Part shown: positions 25,340 through 32,356 of the stretch, piece after piece
Position numbering within the stretch: the stretch's first letter is position 1
How the letters are laid out: every line of letters starts with the position of its first letter
Notes under the pieces: model-generated
What the model saw: the letters and a program-made list of their open reading frames with translations, nothing else
Told to the model about the DNA's origin: nothing
Databases searched by the model: none
Assembly (NCBI RefSeq): GCF_022414575.1
Contig: NZ_JADWYQ010000037.1
Location: 5,863-69,862 of the forward strand
Length of the DNA stretch: 64,000 nucleotides
Origin: Streptomyces sp. MUM 178J
GTDB taxonomy: Bacteria > Actinomycetota > Actinomycetes > Streptomycetales > Streptomycetaceae
Direction: 5' to 3'
Program-made: the position numbers and the translations under genes

Positions 25340-25906
25340 CTGTACAGCGAAGCCCACGAAGGCCCCCCGAAGCGACCGCCGACCATACCGGGCCGGCGCT
25401 GCGCAGAGGCCGGCCTGCGGCTTTTCAACGCCGCCGCCGCCGAGGAGACCGAGGAGTTGCTCCTCTACTGCTGCGGAAGCCTGCGCTGGGCGCGGCGCGT
25501 GGCGGCGCACCGGCCCTACCCCGATCTGGACGCCCTGCTCGCCGCCGCCGACGAGGCGAGCTATGACCTGTCACCCGCCGACGTGGCCGATGCCCTGGCC
25601 TGCGAGTCCTCCGCCGGGCTGCACCCGGGCGCGCCGCCCGCCGCCCACACCGCGCTGGCCGCCGCCCACGCCGCGTACGAGAGCCGATTTGGCCACGCCT
25701 TCGTGATCTGCCTGGACGGGCATGCCCCCGACGAGCATCTGAACCTGCTGCTCACAGGCATCCGCCAGCGGCTGGCCAACGACCCGGACGCGGAGCGCGC
25801 CGAGGCCGCCGAGGAGCTGCGCGGGCTCGCCCGCTGCCGGCTGGCGTACGAGCTGACGCACCCGGAGCCGACCGCGCCCGCCGATAGCCCGTCCGTGGCA
25901 GTTTGA
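25340..25906 (+). CDS. OHCU decarboxylase-like protein, probable CTG start
   Basis: About 188 aa related to 2-oxo-4-hydroxy-4-carboxy-5-ureidoimidazoline decarboxylase of the urate pathway. The helical pattern LRLFNAAAAEETEELLLYCCGSLRWARRVAAHRPY, then AYESRFGHAFVICLDGHAPDEHLNLLLTGIRQRLANDPDAERAEAAEELRGLARCRL matches the family. The active-site stretch is altered: the expected HP-x-I/L-G segment reads GLHPGAPP and is shifted. No ATG, GTG or TTG occurs in frame between 25037 and the conserved domain; CTG at 25340 has GAGGAG six bases upstream. No other urate genes are nearby, so function may have diverged. Confidence 0.72.
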   Translation: MYSEAHEGPPKRPPTIPGRRCAEAGLRLFNAAAAEETEELLLYCCGSLRWARRVAAHRPYPDLDALLAAADEASYDLSPADVADALACESSAGLHPGAPPAAHTALAAAHAAYESRFGHAFVICLDGHAPDEHLNLLLTGIRQRLANDPDAERAEAAEELRGLARCRLAYELTHPEPTAPADSPSVAV

Positions 25907-25931
25907 TTGCCTGTTTGATCACACCTACGGA
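25903..25931 (+). promoter_or_regulatory. candidate sdh operon promoter
   Basis: TTGATT (25903-25908) and TACGGA (25926-25931) are separated by 17 bases, about 120 bases before the sdhC start. The match to housekeeping consensus is moderate and the site overlaps the preceding gene's last codon. Confidence 0.3.
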
Positions 25932-26053
25932 CCCCGAGCGAGCGAACCGACAAGTCGTCGCTACGATGGCCAGGGCCGGTGGACCGTACCCGGCCGGGCC
26001 CGACCGACATCCGAAGCCGGCAGGCCCCAATCCCGCTCCCGGAGGGTTCATCC

Positions 26054-26434
26054 GTGCCGGCTGGAACGCTGTACCGCGGCCGGGAAGGAATGTGGTCCTG
26101 GGTGGCTCACCGAGTCACCGGCGTCCTCATTTTCTTCTTCCTGTTCGTCCATGTGCTCGACACCGCTCTCGTCCGCGTCTCCCCCGAGGCCTACGACCGG
26201 GTCGTCGCCACGTACAAGACGCCGATCGTCGCACTGCTCGAATACGGCCTGGTGGCCGCGATTCTCTTCCACGCGCTGAACGGCCTGCGAGTCATCGCCG
26301 TGGACTTCTGGTCCAAGGGCCCGCGCTACCAGAAGCAGATGCTGTGGACCGTGATGGGCATCTGGCTCGTCCTGATGGCGGGCGCCCTGTATCCCGTCCT
26401 CGGCCACGCCGCACGTGAAGTATTCGGGAGCTGA
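26054..26434 (+). CDS. sdhC: succinate dehydrogenase cytochrome b556 subunit
   Basis: 126-aa membrane anchor of complex II that binds haem b and quinone with SdhD. Three hydrophobic helices: WVAHRVTGVLIFFFLFVHVLDTAL, VALLEYGLVAAILFHALNGLRVIAVDF and MLWTVMGIWLVLMAGALYPVL; the HRVTG motif and conserved histidines fit haem ligation. GTG 26054 is used because GGAGG lies seven bases upstream. First gene of sdhCDAB; sdhD starts eight bases after its stop. Confidence 0.93.
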   Translation: MPAGTLYRGREGMWSWVAHRVTGVLIFFFLFVHVLDTALVRVSPEAYDRVVATYKTPIVALLEYGLVAAILFHALNGLRVIAVDFWSKGPRYQKQMLWTVMGIWLVLMAGALYPVLGHAAREVFGS

Positions 26435-26442
26435 GGCCGCAC

Positions 26443-26898
26443 ATGTCTGCTGACACCCCTGAAGTGACCCTGTACGACGTGGACAACCCCGCGCCCGTCA
26501 TCGAGGCGCCGCGCAAGCGCACCGCCAAGACGCCGCGCTCCGCGCGCGGCAACTTCGAGATGGCCGCCTGGCTGTTCATGCGGCTGTCCGGCATCGTGCT
26601 GGTGGTCCTCGTCATCGGCCACCTGGTGATCCAGCTGGTACTGGACGGCGGCGTGAGCAAGATCGGCTTCGCCTTTGTGGCCGGCCGCTGGGCGTCCCCG
26701 TTCTGGCAGGTCTGGGACCTGCTGATGCTCTGGCTGGCGATGCTGCACGGCGCGAACGGCCTCCGCACGGTCATCAACGACTACGCGGAGCGGCCGAACA
26801 CCCGCCTGTGGCTCAAGGGCCTGCTGTACACCGCCACGGTGTTCACCATCCTTCTGGGCACGCTGGTGATCTTCACCTTCGACCCGAACATCCGCTAG
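26443..26898 (+). CDS. sdhD: succinate dehydrogenase hydrophobic membrane anchor subunit
   Basis: 151 aa. An N-terminal charged region of about 40 residues precedes three helices (WLFMRLSGIVLVVLVIGHLVIQLVL, FWQVWDLLMLWLAMLHGANGLRTVI, LLYTATVFTILLGTLVIFTF). The pattern LHGANGLRTVINDY is typical of actinobacterial SdhD. It works with SdhC to anchor SdhAB. The gap to sdhA is 24 bases. Confidence 0.93.
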   Translation: MSADTPEVTLYDVDNPAPVIEAPRKRTAKTPRSARGNFEMAAWLFMRLSGIVLVVLVIGHLVIQLVLDGGVSKIGFAFVAGRWASPFWQVWDLLMLWLAMLHGANGLRTVINDYAERPNTRLWLKGLLYTATVFTILLGTLVIFTFDPNIR

Positions 26899-26922
26899 GC
26901 ACGGGGCTGAGGTATCCACGTC

Positions 26923-28677
26923 ATGAAGATCCACAAGTACGACACCGTCATCGTCGGCGCGGGCGGCGCCGGGATGCGCGCCGCGATCGAGTCGACGAAG
27001 CGCAGCCGCACCGCCGTGCTGACCAAGCTCTACCCCACCCGCTCCCACACGGGCGCCGCGCAGGGCGGCATGGCCGCCGCGCTGGCCAATGTGGAGGAGG
27101 ACAACTGGGAGTGGCACACCTTCGACACGGTCAAGGGCGGTGACTACCTGGTCGACCAGGACGCCGCCGAGATCCTGGCGAAGGAGGCCATCGACGCCGT
27201 CCTCGACCTGGAGAAGATGGGCCTGCCGTTCAACCGGACCCCGAACGGCACCATCGACCAGCGCCGCTTCGGCGGCCACAGCCGCAACCACGGCGAGGCC
27301 CCGGTGCGCCGGTCCTGCTACGCCGCGGACCGCACCGGCCATATGATCCTCCAGACGCTGTACCAGAACTGCGTCAAGGAGGGCGTGGAGTTCTTCAATG
27401 AGTTCTACGTCCTGGACCAGCTGATCACCGAGGTCGACGGCGTCAGGAAGTCGGCCGGCGTCGTGGCGTACGAGCTGGCCACCGGCGAGCTCCATATCTT
27501 CCAGGCCAAGGCGGTCGTCTACGCCTCCGGCGGCACCGGCAAGTTCTTCAAGGTGACGTCCAACGCCCACACCCTGACCGGTGACGGCCAGGCCGCCTGC
27601 TACCGGCGCGGCCTGCCGCTGGAGGACATGGAGTTCTTCCAGTTCCACCCGACAGGCATCTGGCGCATGGGCATCCTGCTCACCGAGGGCGCCCGCGGCG
27701 AAGGCGGCATCCTGCGCAACAAGGACGGCGAGCGCTTCATGGAGAAGTACGCGCCCGTCATGAAGGACCTCGCCTCGCGCGACGTCGTCTCCCGCTCCAT
27801 CTACACCGAGATCCGCGAGGGACGCGGCTGCGGCCCCGAGGGCGACCACGTCTTCCTGGACCTCACCCATCTGCCGCCGGAGCAGCTGGACGCCAAGCTC
27901 CCGGACATCACGGAGTTCGCCCGCACCTACCTGGGCATCGAGCCGTACACGGACCCGATCCCGATCCAGCCGACCGCGCACTACGCGATGGGCGGCATCC
28001 CGACCAACGTCGAGGGCGAGGTGCTGGCCGACAACACCACCGTCGTGCCGGGCCTGTACGCCGCCGGCGAGGTCGCCTGCGTGTCGGTGCACGGCGCCAA
28101 CCGCCTGGGCACCAACTCGCTGCTCGACATCAACGTCTTCGGCCGCCGGGCGGGCATCGCCGCCGCCGAGTACGCGGCGAAGAGCGACTACGTCGAGCTG
28201 CCGGAGGACCCGGAGGCGCTCGTCGCCGAGCAGGTCGAGCGGCTGCGCACCTCCACCGGCAACGAGCGGGTCGCGGACATCCGCCGCGAGCTGCAGGAGA
28301 CCATGGACGCGAACGTCATGGTGTTCCGCACCGAGCAGACGATCAAGACCGCGGTCGAGAAGATCGGCGAGCTGCGCGCGCGCTACAAGAACGTCGGCAT
28401 CCAGGACAAGGGCAAGCGGTTCAACACGGACCTGCTGGAGGCCGTCGAGCTGGGCAACCTGCTCGACCTGGCCGAGGTGATGGCCGTCTCCGCGCTGGCC
28501 CGCAAGGAGTCGCGCGGCGGCCACTACCGCGAGGACTACCCGAACCGCGACGACGTCAACTTCATGCGCCACACCATGGCGTACCGCGAGGTCGGCGACG
28601 ACGGCGCCGAGACCGTCCGTCTCGACTACAAGCCGGTCGTCCAGACCCGCTACCAGCCGATGGAGCGTAAGTACTGA
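26923..28677 (+). CDS. sdhA: succinate dehydrogenase flavoprotein subunit
   Basis: 584-aa catalytic subunit oxidising succinate to fumarate. VIVGAGGAGMRAAIE near the N-terminus binds FAD, the SHTGAAQGG histidine is the covalent flavin attachment site, GGHSRNHGEAPVRRSCYAADRTGH and HPTGIW line the active site, and PTAHYAMGGIPTN plus HGANRLGTNSLLD are diagnostic. Length is normal. The TGA overlaps the sdhB ATG (TGATG). Confidence 0.97.
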   Translation: MKIHKYDTVIVGAGGAGMRAAIESTKRSRTAVLTKLYPTRSHTGAAQGGMAAALANVEEDNWEWHTFDTVKGGDYLVDQDAAEILAKEAIDAVLDLEKMGLPFNRTPNGTIDQRRFGGHSRNHGEAPVRRSCYAADRTGHMILQTLYQNCVKEGVEFFNEFYVLDQLITEVDGVRKSAGVVAYELATGELHIFQAKAVVYASGGTGKFFKVTSNAHTLTGDGQAACYRRGLPLEDMEFFQFHPTGIWRMGILLTEGARGEGGILRNKDGERFMEKYAPVMKDLASRDVVSRSIYTEIREGRGCGPEGDHVFLDLTHLPPEQLDAKLPDITEFARTYLGIEPYTDPIPIQPTAHYAMGGIPTNVEGEVLADNTTVVPGLYAAGEVACVSVHGANRLGTNSLLDINVFGRRAGIAAAEYAAKSDYVELPEDPEALVAEQVERLRTSTGNERVADIRRELQETMDANVMVFRTEQTIKTAVEKIGELRARYKNVGIQDKGKRFNTDLLEAVELGNLLDLAEVMAVSALARKESRGGHYREDYPNRDDVNFMRHTMAYREVGDDGAETVRLDYKPVVQTRYQPMERKY

Positions 28678-29435
28678 TGGCTACCCCGACTCTGGAGAAG
28701 GCGGAGGCGACCAGCACCGCCTCCCCGTACATCACGGCCACCTTCCGGATCCGCCGCTTCAACCCCGAAGTGGGCGAGCACGCGGTCTGGGAGGACTTCA
28801 AGGTCGAGATCGACCCGAAGGAGCGGGTGCTCGACGCGCTCCACAAGATCAAGTGGGACCAGGACGGCTCACTGACCTTCCGGCGCTCCTGCGCGCACGG
28901 CATCTGCGGCTCCGACGCGATGCGGATCAACGGCAAGAACAGGCTCGCCTGCAAGACGCTGATCAAGGACATCAACCCGGAGAAGCCCATCACGGTCGAG
29001 CCCATAAAGGGGCTGACGGTCCTCAAGGACCTGGTCGTGGACATGGAGCCGTTCTTCCAGGCGTACCGCGACGTGATGCCGTTCCTGGTGACGTCCGGCA
29101 ACGAGCCGACGCGCGAGCGGCTGCAGTCCGCCGAGGACCGCGAGCGCTTCGACGACACCACCAAGTGCATCCTGTGCGCCGCGTGCACCTCCTCGTGCCC
29201 GGTGTTCTGGAACGACGGCCAGTACTTTGGCCCGGCGGCGATCGTCAACGCGCACCGCTTTATCTTCGACTCGCGTGACGAGGCCGGGGAGCAGCGGCTG
29301 GAGATCCTCAACGACAAGGACGGCGTGTGGCGTTGCCGCACGACCTTCAACTGCACGGACGCCTGCCCGCGCGGCATCGAGGTCACCAAGGCGATCCAGG
29401 AGGTCAAGCGCGCGCTGATCACCCGCCGCTACTGA
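28677..29435 (+). CDS. sdhB: succinate dehydrogenase iron-sulfur subunit
   Basis: 252-aa electron-transfer subunit. The [2Fe-2S] segment is RSCAHGICGSDAM...LACKTL with Asp in place of the third Cys, as known in E. coli SdhB, so it is probably functional. The [4Fe-4S]/[3Fe-4S] motifs are CILCAACTSSCP and CRTTFNCTDACPRGI. Last gene of the operon, followed by a long stem-loop. Confidence 0.97.
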   Translation: MATPTLEKAEATSTASPYITATFRIRRFNPEVGEHAVWEDFKVEIDPKERVLDALHKIKWDQDGSLTFRRSCAHGICGSDAMRINGKNRLACKTLIKDINPEKPITVEPIKGLTVLKDLVVDMEPFFQAYRDVMPFLVTSGNEPTRERLQSAEDRERFDDTTKCILCAACTSSCPVFWNDGQYFGPAAIVNAHRFIFDSRDEAGEQRLEILNDKDGVWRCRTTFNCTDACPRGIEVTKAIQEVKRALITRRY

Positions 29436-29471
29436 CCTTCCGTCGGCCGCGGCTTTCGGCGGTCGCACCGG

Positions 29472-29509
29472 GGCCCGCTTCTGTACGCTCAGCCGTACGG
29501 AAGCGGGCC
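29472..29509 (+). terminator. 16-bp stem-loop after sdhB
   Basis: Arms 29472-29487 and 29494-29509 pair with one G-U wobble around a 6-base loop and are followed by TTT. This ends the sdhCDAB transcript 36 bases past the stop. Confidence 0.85.
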
Positions 29510-29538
29510 TTTGGCCATGGTGAGAAGGACGGGGAAGC

Positions 29539-30054
29539 ATGAGTGAGCCGAATCCGTACGCGGGCGGCGGCCAGGGCGACTACCAGTGGGGGCCGGCCGA
29601 GCCGCCCGGCGCCACGCCCTACGGCTACGGCTATCCGGCCGACGCCACGCCCGGCTACGGCTACCCCCCGCAGGCGGGCGGCTATCCCGCCCCCGTCGGC
29701 GGCCCGGGCGCGCCGCTCCTCGCGCTCGGGGACATCACGGTGGTGGGCGACTCGATCGTCACCCCCGCGGGGACGCTGCCCCTCAAGGGCGCGGTGTGGA
29801 ACGCCACGGACATGTCCCGCACGGAGGAGAAGATCCCGACGCATGCGATCGTGCTGGCCGTCGTCTTCTTTGTCTTCTGCTTCCTGGGGCTGCTGTTCCT
29901 GCTGATGAAGGAGAAGCAGACCATCGGCTTCATCCAGATCACGGTCACCAGCGGCGGCAGGCACCACTCGACGATGATCCCGGCCCAGGGCCCGCAGACG
30001 TTCCCCTGGGTGATGGGCCAGCTCAACTACGCGCGCTCGCTCAGCGCCATGTGA
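29539..30054 (+). CDS. hypothetical membrane protein with Gly/Tyr/Pro-rich N-terminus
   Basis: 171 aa. The first ~55 residues are low complexity (PYGYGYPADATPGYGYPP type), a folded-looking segment LALGDITVVGDSIVTPAGTLPLKGAVW follows, then one transmembrane helix AIVLAVVFFVFCFLGLLFLLM and a C-terminal domain FIQITVTSGGRHHSTMIPA...MGQLNYARSL. This resembles a common actinobacterial membrane-protein family without known function. It lies between two strong terminators, so it is probably monocistronic. Confidence 0.82.
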   Translation: MSEPNPYAGGGQGDYQWGPAEPPGATPYGYGYPADATPGYGYPPQAGGYPAPVGGPGAPLLALGDITVVGDSIVTPAGTLPLKGAVWNATDMSRTEEKIPTHAIVLAVVFFVFCFLGLLFLLMKEKQTIGFIQITVTSGGRHHSTMIPAQGPQTFPWVMGQLNYARSLSAM

Positions 30055-30076
30055 GCCTCGACAGGCGGCGCCTCAA

Positions 30077-30116
30077 GCGTCACCCGGCGGCCTCGAGCCG
30101 CCGGGTGACGCTTTTT
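30077..30116 (+). terminator. canonical rho-independent terminator
   Basis: A perfect 15-bp stem (GCGTCACCCGGCGGC at 30077-30091 with 30097-30111), a 5-base loop and a T5 tract at 30112-30116. Confidence 0.92.
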
Positions 30117-30136
30117 CATTTCCCCGAAACCCTGGC

Positions 30137-30194
30137 TTGAACATGTTCAAAAAGAGGTCTACAGTCCATGACAACAGCTTTTGAACACGTTCAA
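30137..30194 (+). promoter_or_regulatory. promoter with twin TTGAAC-N2-GTTCAA operators
   Basis: Operators TTGAACATGTTCAA (30137-30150) and TTGAACACGTTCAA (30181-30194) are centred 44 bases apart. The first TTGAAC also serves as a -35 hexamer, with TACAGT (30160-30165) as -10 after exactly 17 bases. The second site lies just before the AAAGGAG ribosome-binding site. Repression by the TetR encoded as third gene of the operon is the simplest reading. Confidence 0.75.
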
Positions 30195-30208
30195 AGGAGT
30201 GTGGGGGA

Positions 30209-30616
30209 ATGGACCTCACTGTTGTCGCATACGTCGTCTACCTGCTGATCAGCGTGGCACTCACCGTCTGGGTGGCCCGTACGCTCAGTGGGAACGGGAA
30301 GATATTCCTGTCGGATGTGCTGCACGGGAACGAGAAGCTCGCCGACGCCGTCAACCACCTTCTGGTGGTCGGCTTCTACCTGGTGAACCTGGGCTTCGTC
30401 GCCCTCTATCTGAAGTCCGCGGACGGCGTGGGCGATGCGCGGGGGCTGTTCGAGGCGCTGTCGGTGAAGATCGGCGTCGTCCTGCTCGTGCTCGGCGTGA
30501 TGCACCTCGGCAATGTGTACGTGCTGAACAGGATCCGCCGCCGCGGGGTCATGGAGCGCGAGCAGACGCCGCCGGTGCCGCCGCAGGGCTGGACCCCGCC
30601 CGCCGTGAAGGCCTGA
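30209..30616 (+). CDS. small integral membrane protein
   Basis: 135 aa with three hydrophobic helices (VVAYVVYLLISVALTVWVA, HLLVVGFYLVNLGFVALYL, VKIGVVLLVLGVMHLGNVYVLNRI) and a Pro-rich C-terminus. It is related to a conserved Streptomyces membrane-protein family of unknown role. ATG 30209 has AAAGGAG nine bases upstream. First gene of a three-gene operon with the DCC protein and TetR, driven by the operator-flanked promoter. Confidence 0.85.
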   Translation: MDLTVVAYVVYLLISVALTVWVARTLSGNGKIFLSDVLHGNEKLADAVNHLLVVGFYLVNLGFVALYLKSADGVGDARGLFEALSVKIGVVLLVLGVMHLGNVYVLNRIRRRGVMEREQTPPVPPQGWTPPAVKA

Positions 30617-30621
30617 GCCGG

Positions 30622-31092
30622 ATGACCGGCGAGGGCACGAACGCCGTGGGCACAACCGGTGCGGGCACAACCGGTGCGGGCACAACCGGTGCGGGCACAA
30701 CCGCCGTCCGCCGGCTCACCGTGCTGTACGACGCGCAGTGCCCCCTCTGCGTGCATCTGCGGCACTGGCTGCTGCGCCAGCGGCAGCTCGTCCCCCTCGA
30801 TCTGGTGCCCGCCGCGTCGCGGGAGGCCGTGCGGCGCTTCCCGCGGCTCGACCACCGCGCCACTCTGGACGAGATCACCGTGGTCGGGGACGCCGGCCAG
30901 GTCTACCGGGGCGCCGCCGCCTGGGTCGTCTGCCTGTGGGCGCTGGCGGAACACCGCCCCCGGGCGCACTGGCTGGCCACCCCGGCCGGCGCGCCCTTCG
31001 CACGGGCCGCCGTGCTCGCGGCCGCCAAGTACCGCGAGATCACGGCTCCGTCGTGTGAAGGGCGATGCGGGCCTCCCGCGCCGCCCGGTTAG
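30622..31092 (+). CDS. DCC-family (DUF393) thiol-disulfide oxidoreductase-like protein
   Basis: 156 aa. After a repetitive Gly/Thr/Ala N-terminus (GTTGA repeated), the domain opens RLTVLYDAQCPLCVHLRHWLL with the CPLC pair of the DUF393 family, followed by LVPLDLVPAASREAVRRFP, ITVVGDAGQVYRGAAAWVVCLWAL and a helical C-terminus. A redox function is inferred from the family only. It lies 5 bases after the membrane-protein gene and upstream of tetR. Confidence 0.82.
   Translation: MTGEGTNAVGTTGAGTTGAGTTGAGTTAVRRLTVLYDAQCPLCVHLRHWLLRQRQLVPLDLVPAASREAVRRFPRLDHRATLDEITVVGDAGQVYRGAAAWVVCLWALAEHRPRAHWLATPAGAPFARAAVLAAAKYREITAPSCEGRCGPPAPPG
30648..30704 (+). repeat. 15-bp in-frame tandem repeat in the DCC gene
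   Basis: About 3.8 units of GGGCACAACCGGTGC encode the GTTGA run at the N-terminus. Confidence 0.88.
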
Positions 31093-31103
31093 GCTCGGTT
31101 GCC

Positions 31104-31892
31104 GTGACGCACGACAAGCCGCCCGCCAAGGCCCCCAAGAGCGAGCAGACCCGCACGCTCATCCTCGAAACCGCGCTCCGGCTCTTCCAGGAGCGCGGTT
31201 ACGACAAGACGACGATGCGGGCCATCGCCCAGGAGGCGGGCGTCTCCGTCGGCAACGCGTACTACTACTTCTCGTCCAAGGAACACCTCGTCCAGGGGTT
31301 CTACGACCGCATCGCCCAGGAGCACCAGGCCGCCGTCGCCGGAATCCTCGACGGCCGCGAGAAGGACCTCACGGCCCGGATCCGCGGGGTCCTGCTCGCC
31401 TGGCTCGACATCGCCGAGCCCTACCACGAGTTCGCCGCCCAGTTCTTCAAGAACGCGGCCGACCCCGACAGTCCGCTGAGCCCCTTCTCCCCCGAGTCGG
31501 AAGGGCCCCGGCAGTCGGCGATCGACGTGCACCGCCGCGTACTCGCCGGTGCGGAAGTGAAGGTCGCCGCCGAACTGTCCGAGGCACTGCCCCAGCTGCT
31601 GTGGCTCCAGCAGATGGGGCTGGTGCTGTTCTGGGTGTACGACCGCTCCGAGGGGTGCGCCAACAGCCGCCGGCTGGTCGAGCGACTGGCCCCGGTCACC
31701 GCGCGCGCCATCTCCCTCTCCCGGTTCCGGGTGCTGCGCCCCCTGGTCAAGGAGACGCACGACCTGCTCCAGGACTTCATGCCGACGGCGGCCGGCATGG
31801 CCGCGTCCGGCAAACCCCGGCGGCCGTCGTCGACGCCGTCGCCCTCCTCCCCGAACGGGGCCTCCCACAGGGCCTCCCCCGGGGCCTCCTAG
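31104..31892 (+). CDS. TetR-family regulator
   Basis: 262 aa. The helix-turn-helix is at about residues 15-62 (TRTLILETALRLFQERGYDKTTMRAIAQEAGVSVGNAYYYFSSKEHLVQGFYDRI); the ligand domain follows, and the tail is Ser/Pro-rich. GTG 31104 is preferred; 31065 is an upstream in-frame alternative overlapping the DCC gene. It is probably the repressor of its own operon through the TTGAAC palindromes at 30137-30194, an inference from position. Confidence 0.88.
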   Translation: MTHDKPPAKAPKSEQTRTLILETALRLFQERGYDKTTMRAIAQEAGVSVGNAYYYFSSKEHLVQGFYDRIAQEHQAAVAGILDGREKDLTARIRGVLLAWLDIAEPYHEFAAQFFKNAADPDSPLSPFSPESEGPRQSAIDVHRRVLAGAEVKVAAELSEALPQLLWLQQMGLVLFWVYDRSEGCANSRRLVERLAPVTARAISLSRFRVLRPLVKETHDLLQDFMPTAAGMAASGKPRRPSSTPSPSSPNGASHRASPGAS

Positions 31893-32356
31893 TCATATCG
31901 CCCCTCCCGACGGGCCTCGCCCCGTCGTGTGTCGCATGCCCCCGGGGCGGAGGGAGCACCAGGCGCTTCGCGGGAAGTGCCGCGATCGGCCGTCGAGCGT
32001 ATGCGGGCACATCGCGGCCGGCCGCGCCCGCGCGGCGGAGCGGCACATCGACACGGCCCCGCGCCCCTTCAACGCGCTGTCGAACCTCGCCGGACTTCAC
32101 CGGCCCCGCGCACCCGGGGCAACTCCCGGGCCGGACCGCCGCCTTCCGCGACACGGTCGGAGGGGCCGTACGCGCACGGGGCCAGGGCTCCGAAGTCAAG
32201 CCTCGCCTGGGGGCACCTCCGTGGGGGTACCCCCGGACGAAGTCTGGGGGAGGTAGCTGGGGGAGTTCGAGGAGCGGGGTCCGGGTCGGAGCCCGGGCAC
32301 GGGAAGGGGCGGGGCGGGGGAACGCGCCCGCCGGGCGACCCGGTCGTGCCGCGTGG
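31893..32356. other. 464-base intergenic region between convergent genes
   Basis: No gene is supported. It contains a dispersed repeat (32040-32075) matching 3357-3397 in inverted orientation, and a copy of a G-rich palindromic element (32209-32276) that also occurs at 41930-42001. Confidence 0.55.
32209..32276. repeat. dispersed G-rich palindromic element, copy 1
   Basis: A 45-base core, from GGGGGCACCTCCGTGGGGGT to the downstream GTCTGGGGGAGG, is shared with 41930-42001. Within it CCCCCGGAC-gaa-GTCTGGGGG folds into a hairpin, so it may act as a terminator for the converging genes. Confidence 0.8.

Noticed and set aside
22407-25706. 1099-codon open frame on the plus strand opposite the DUF4328 and hexosaminidase genes
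   Set aside because: Arg/Gly/Val/Leu-rich shadow composition, no domains, fully antisense to two well-supported genes; typical of GC-rich third-position bias.
26326-28572. 748-codon minus-strand frame antisense to sdhA
   Set aside because: Shadow of the sdhD-sdhA coding frame; Val/Leu/Gly/Asp-rich without any family feature.
28677-29435. SdhB apparently missing a [2Fe-2S] cysteine
   Set aside because: The Cys-to-Asp change at this ligand occurs naturally in functional SdhB such as that of E. coli, so it is not evidence of inactivation.
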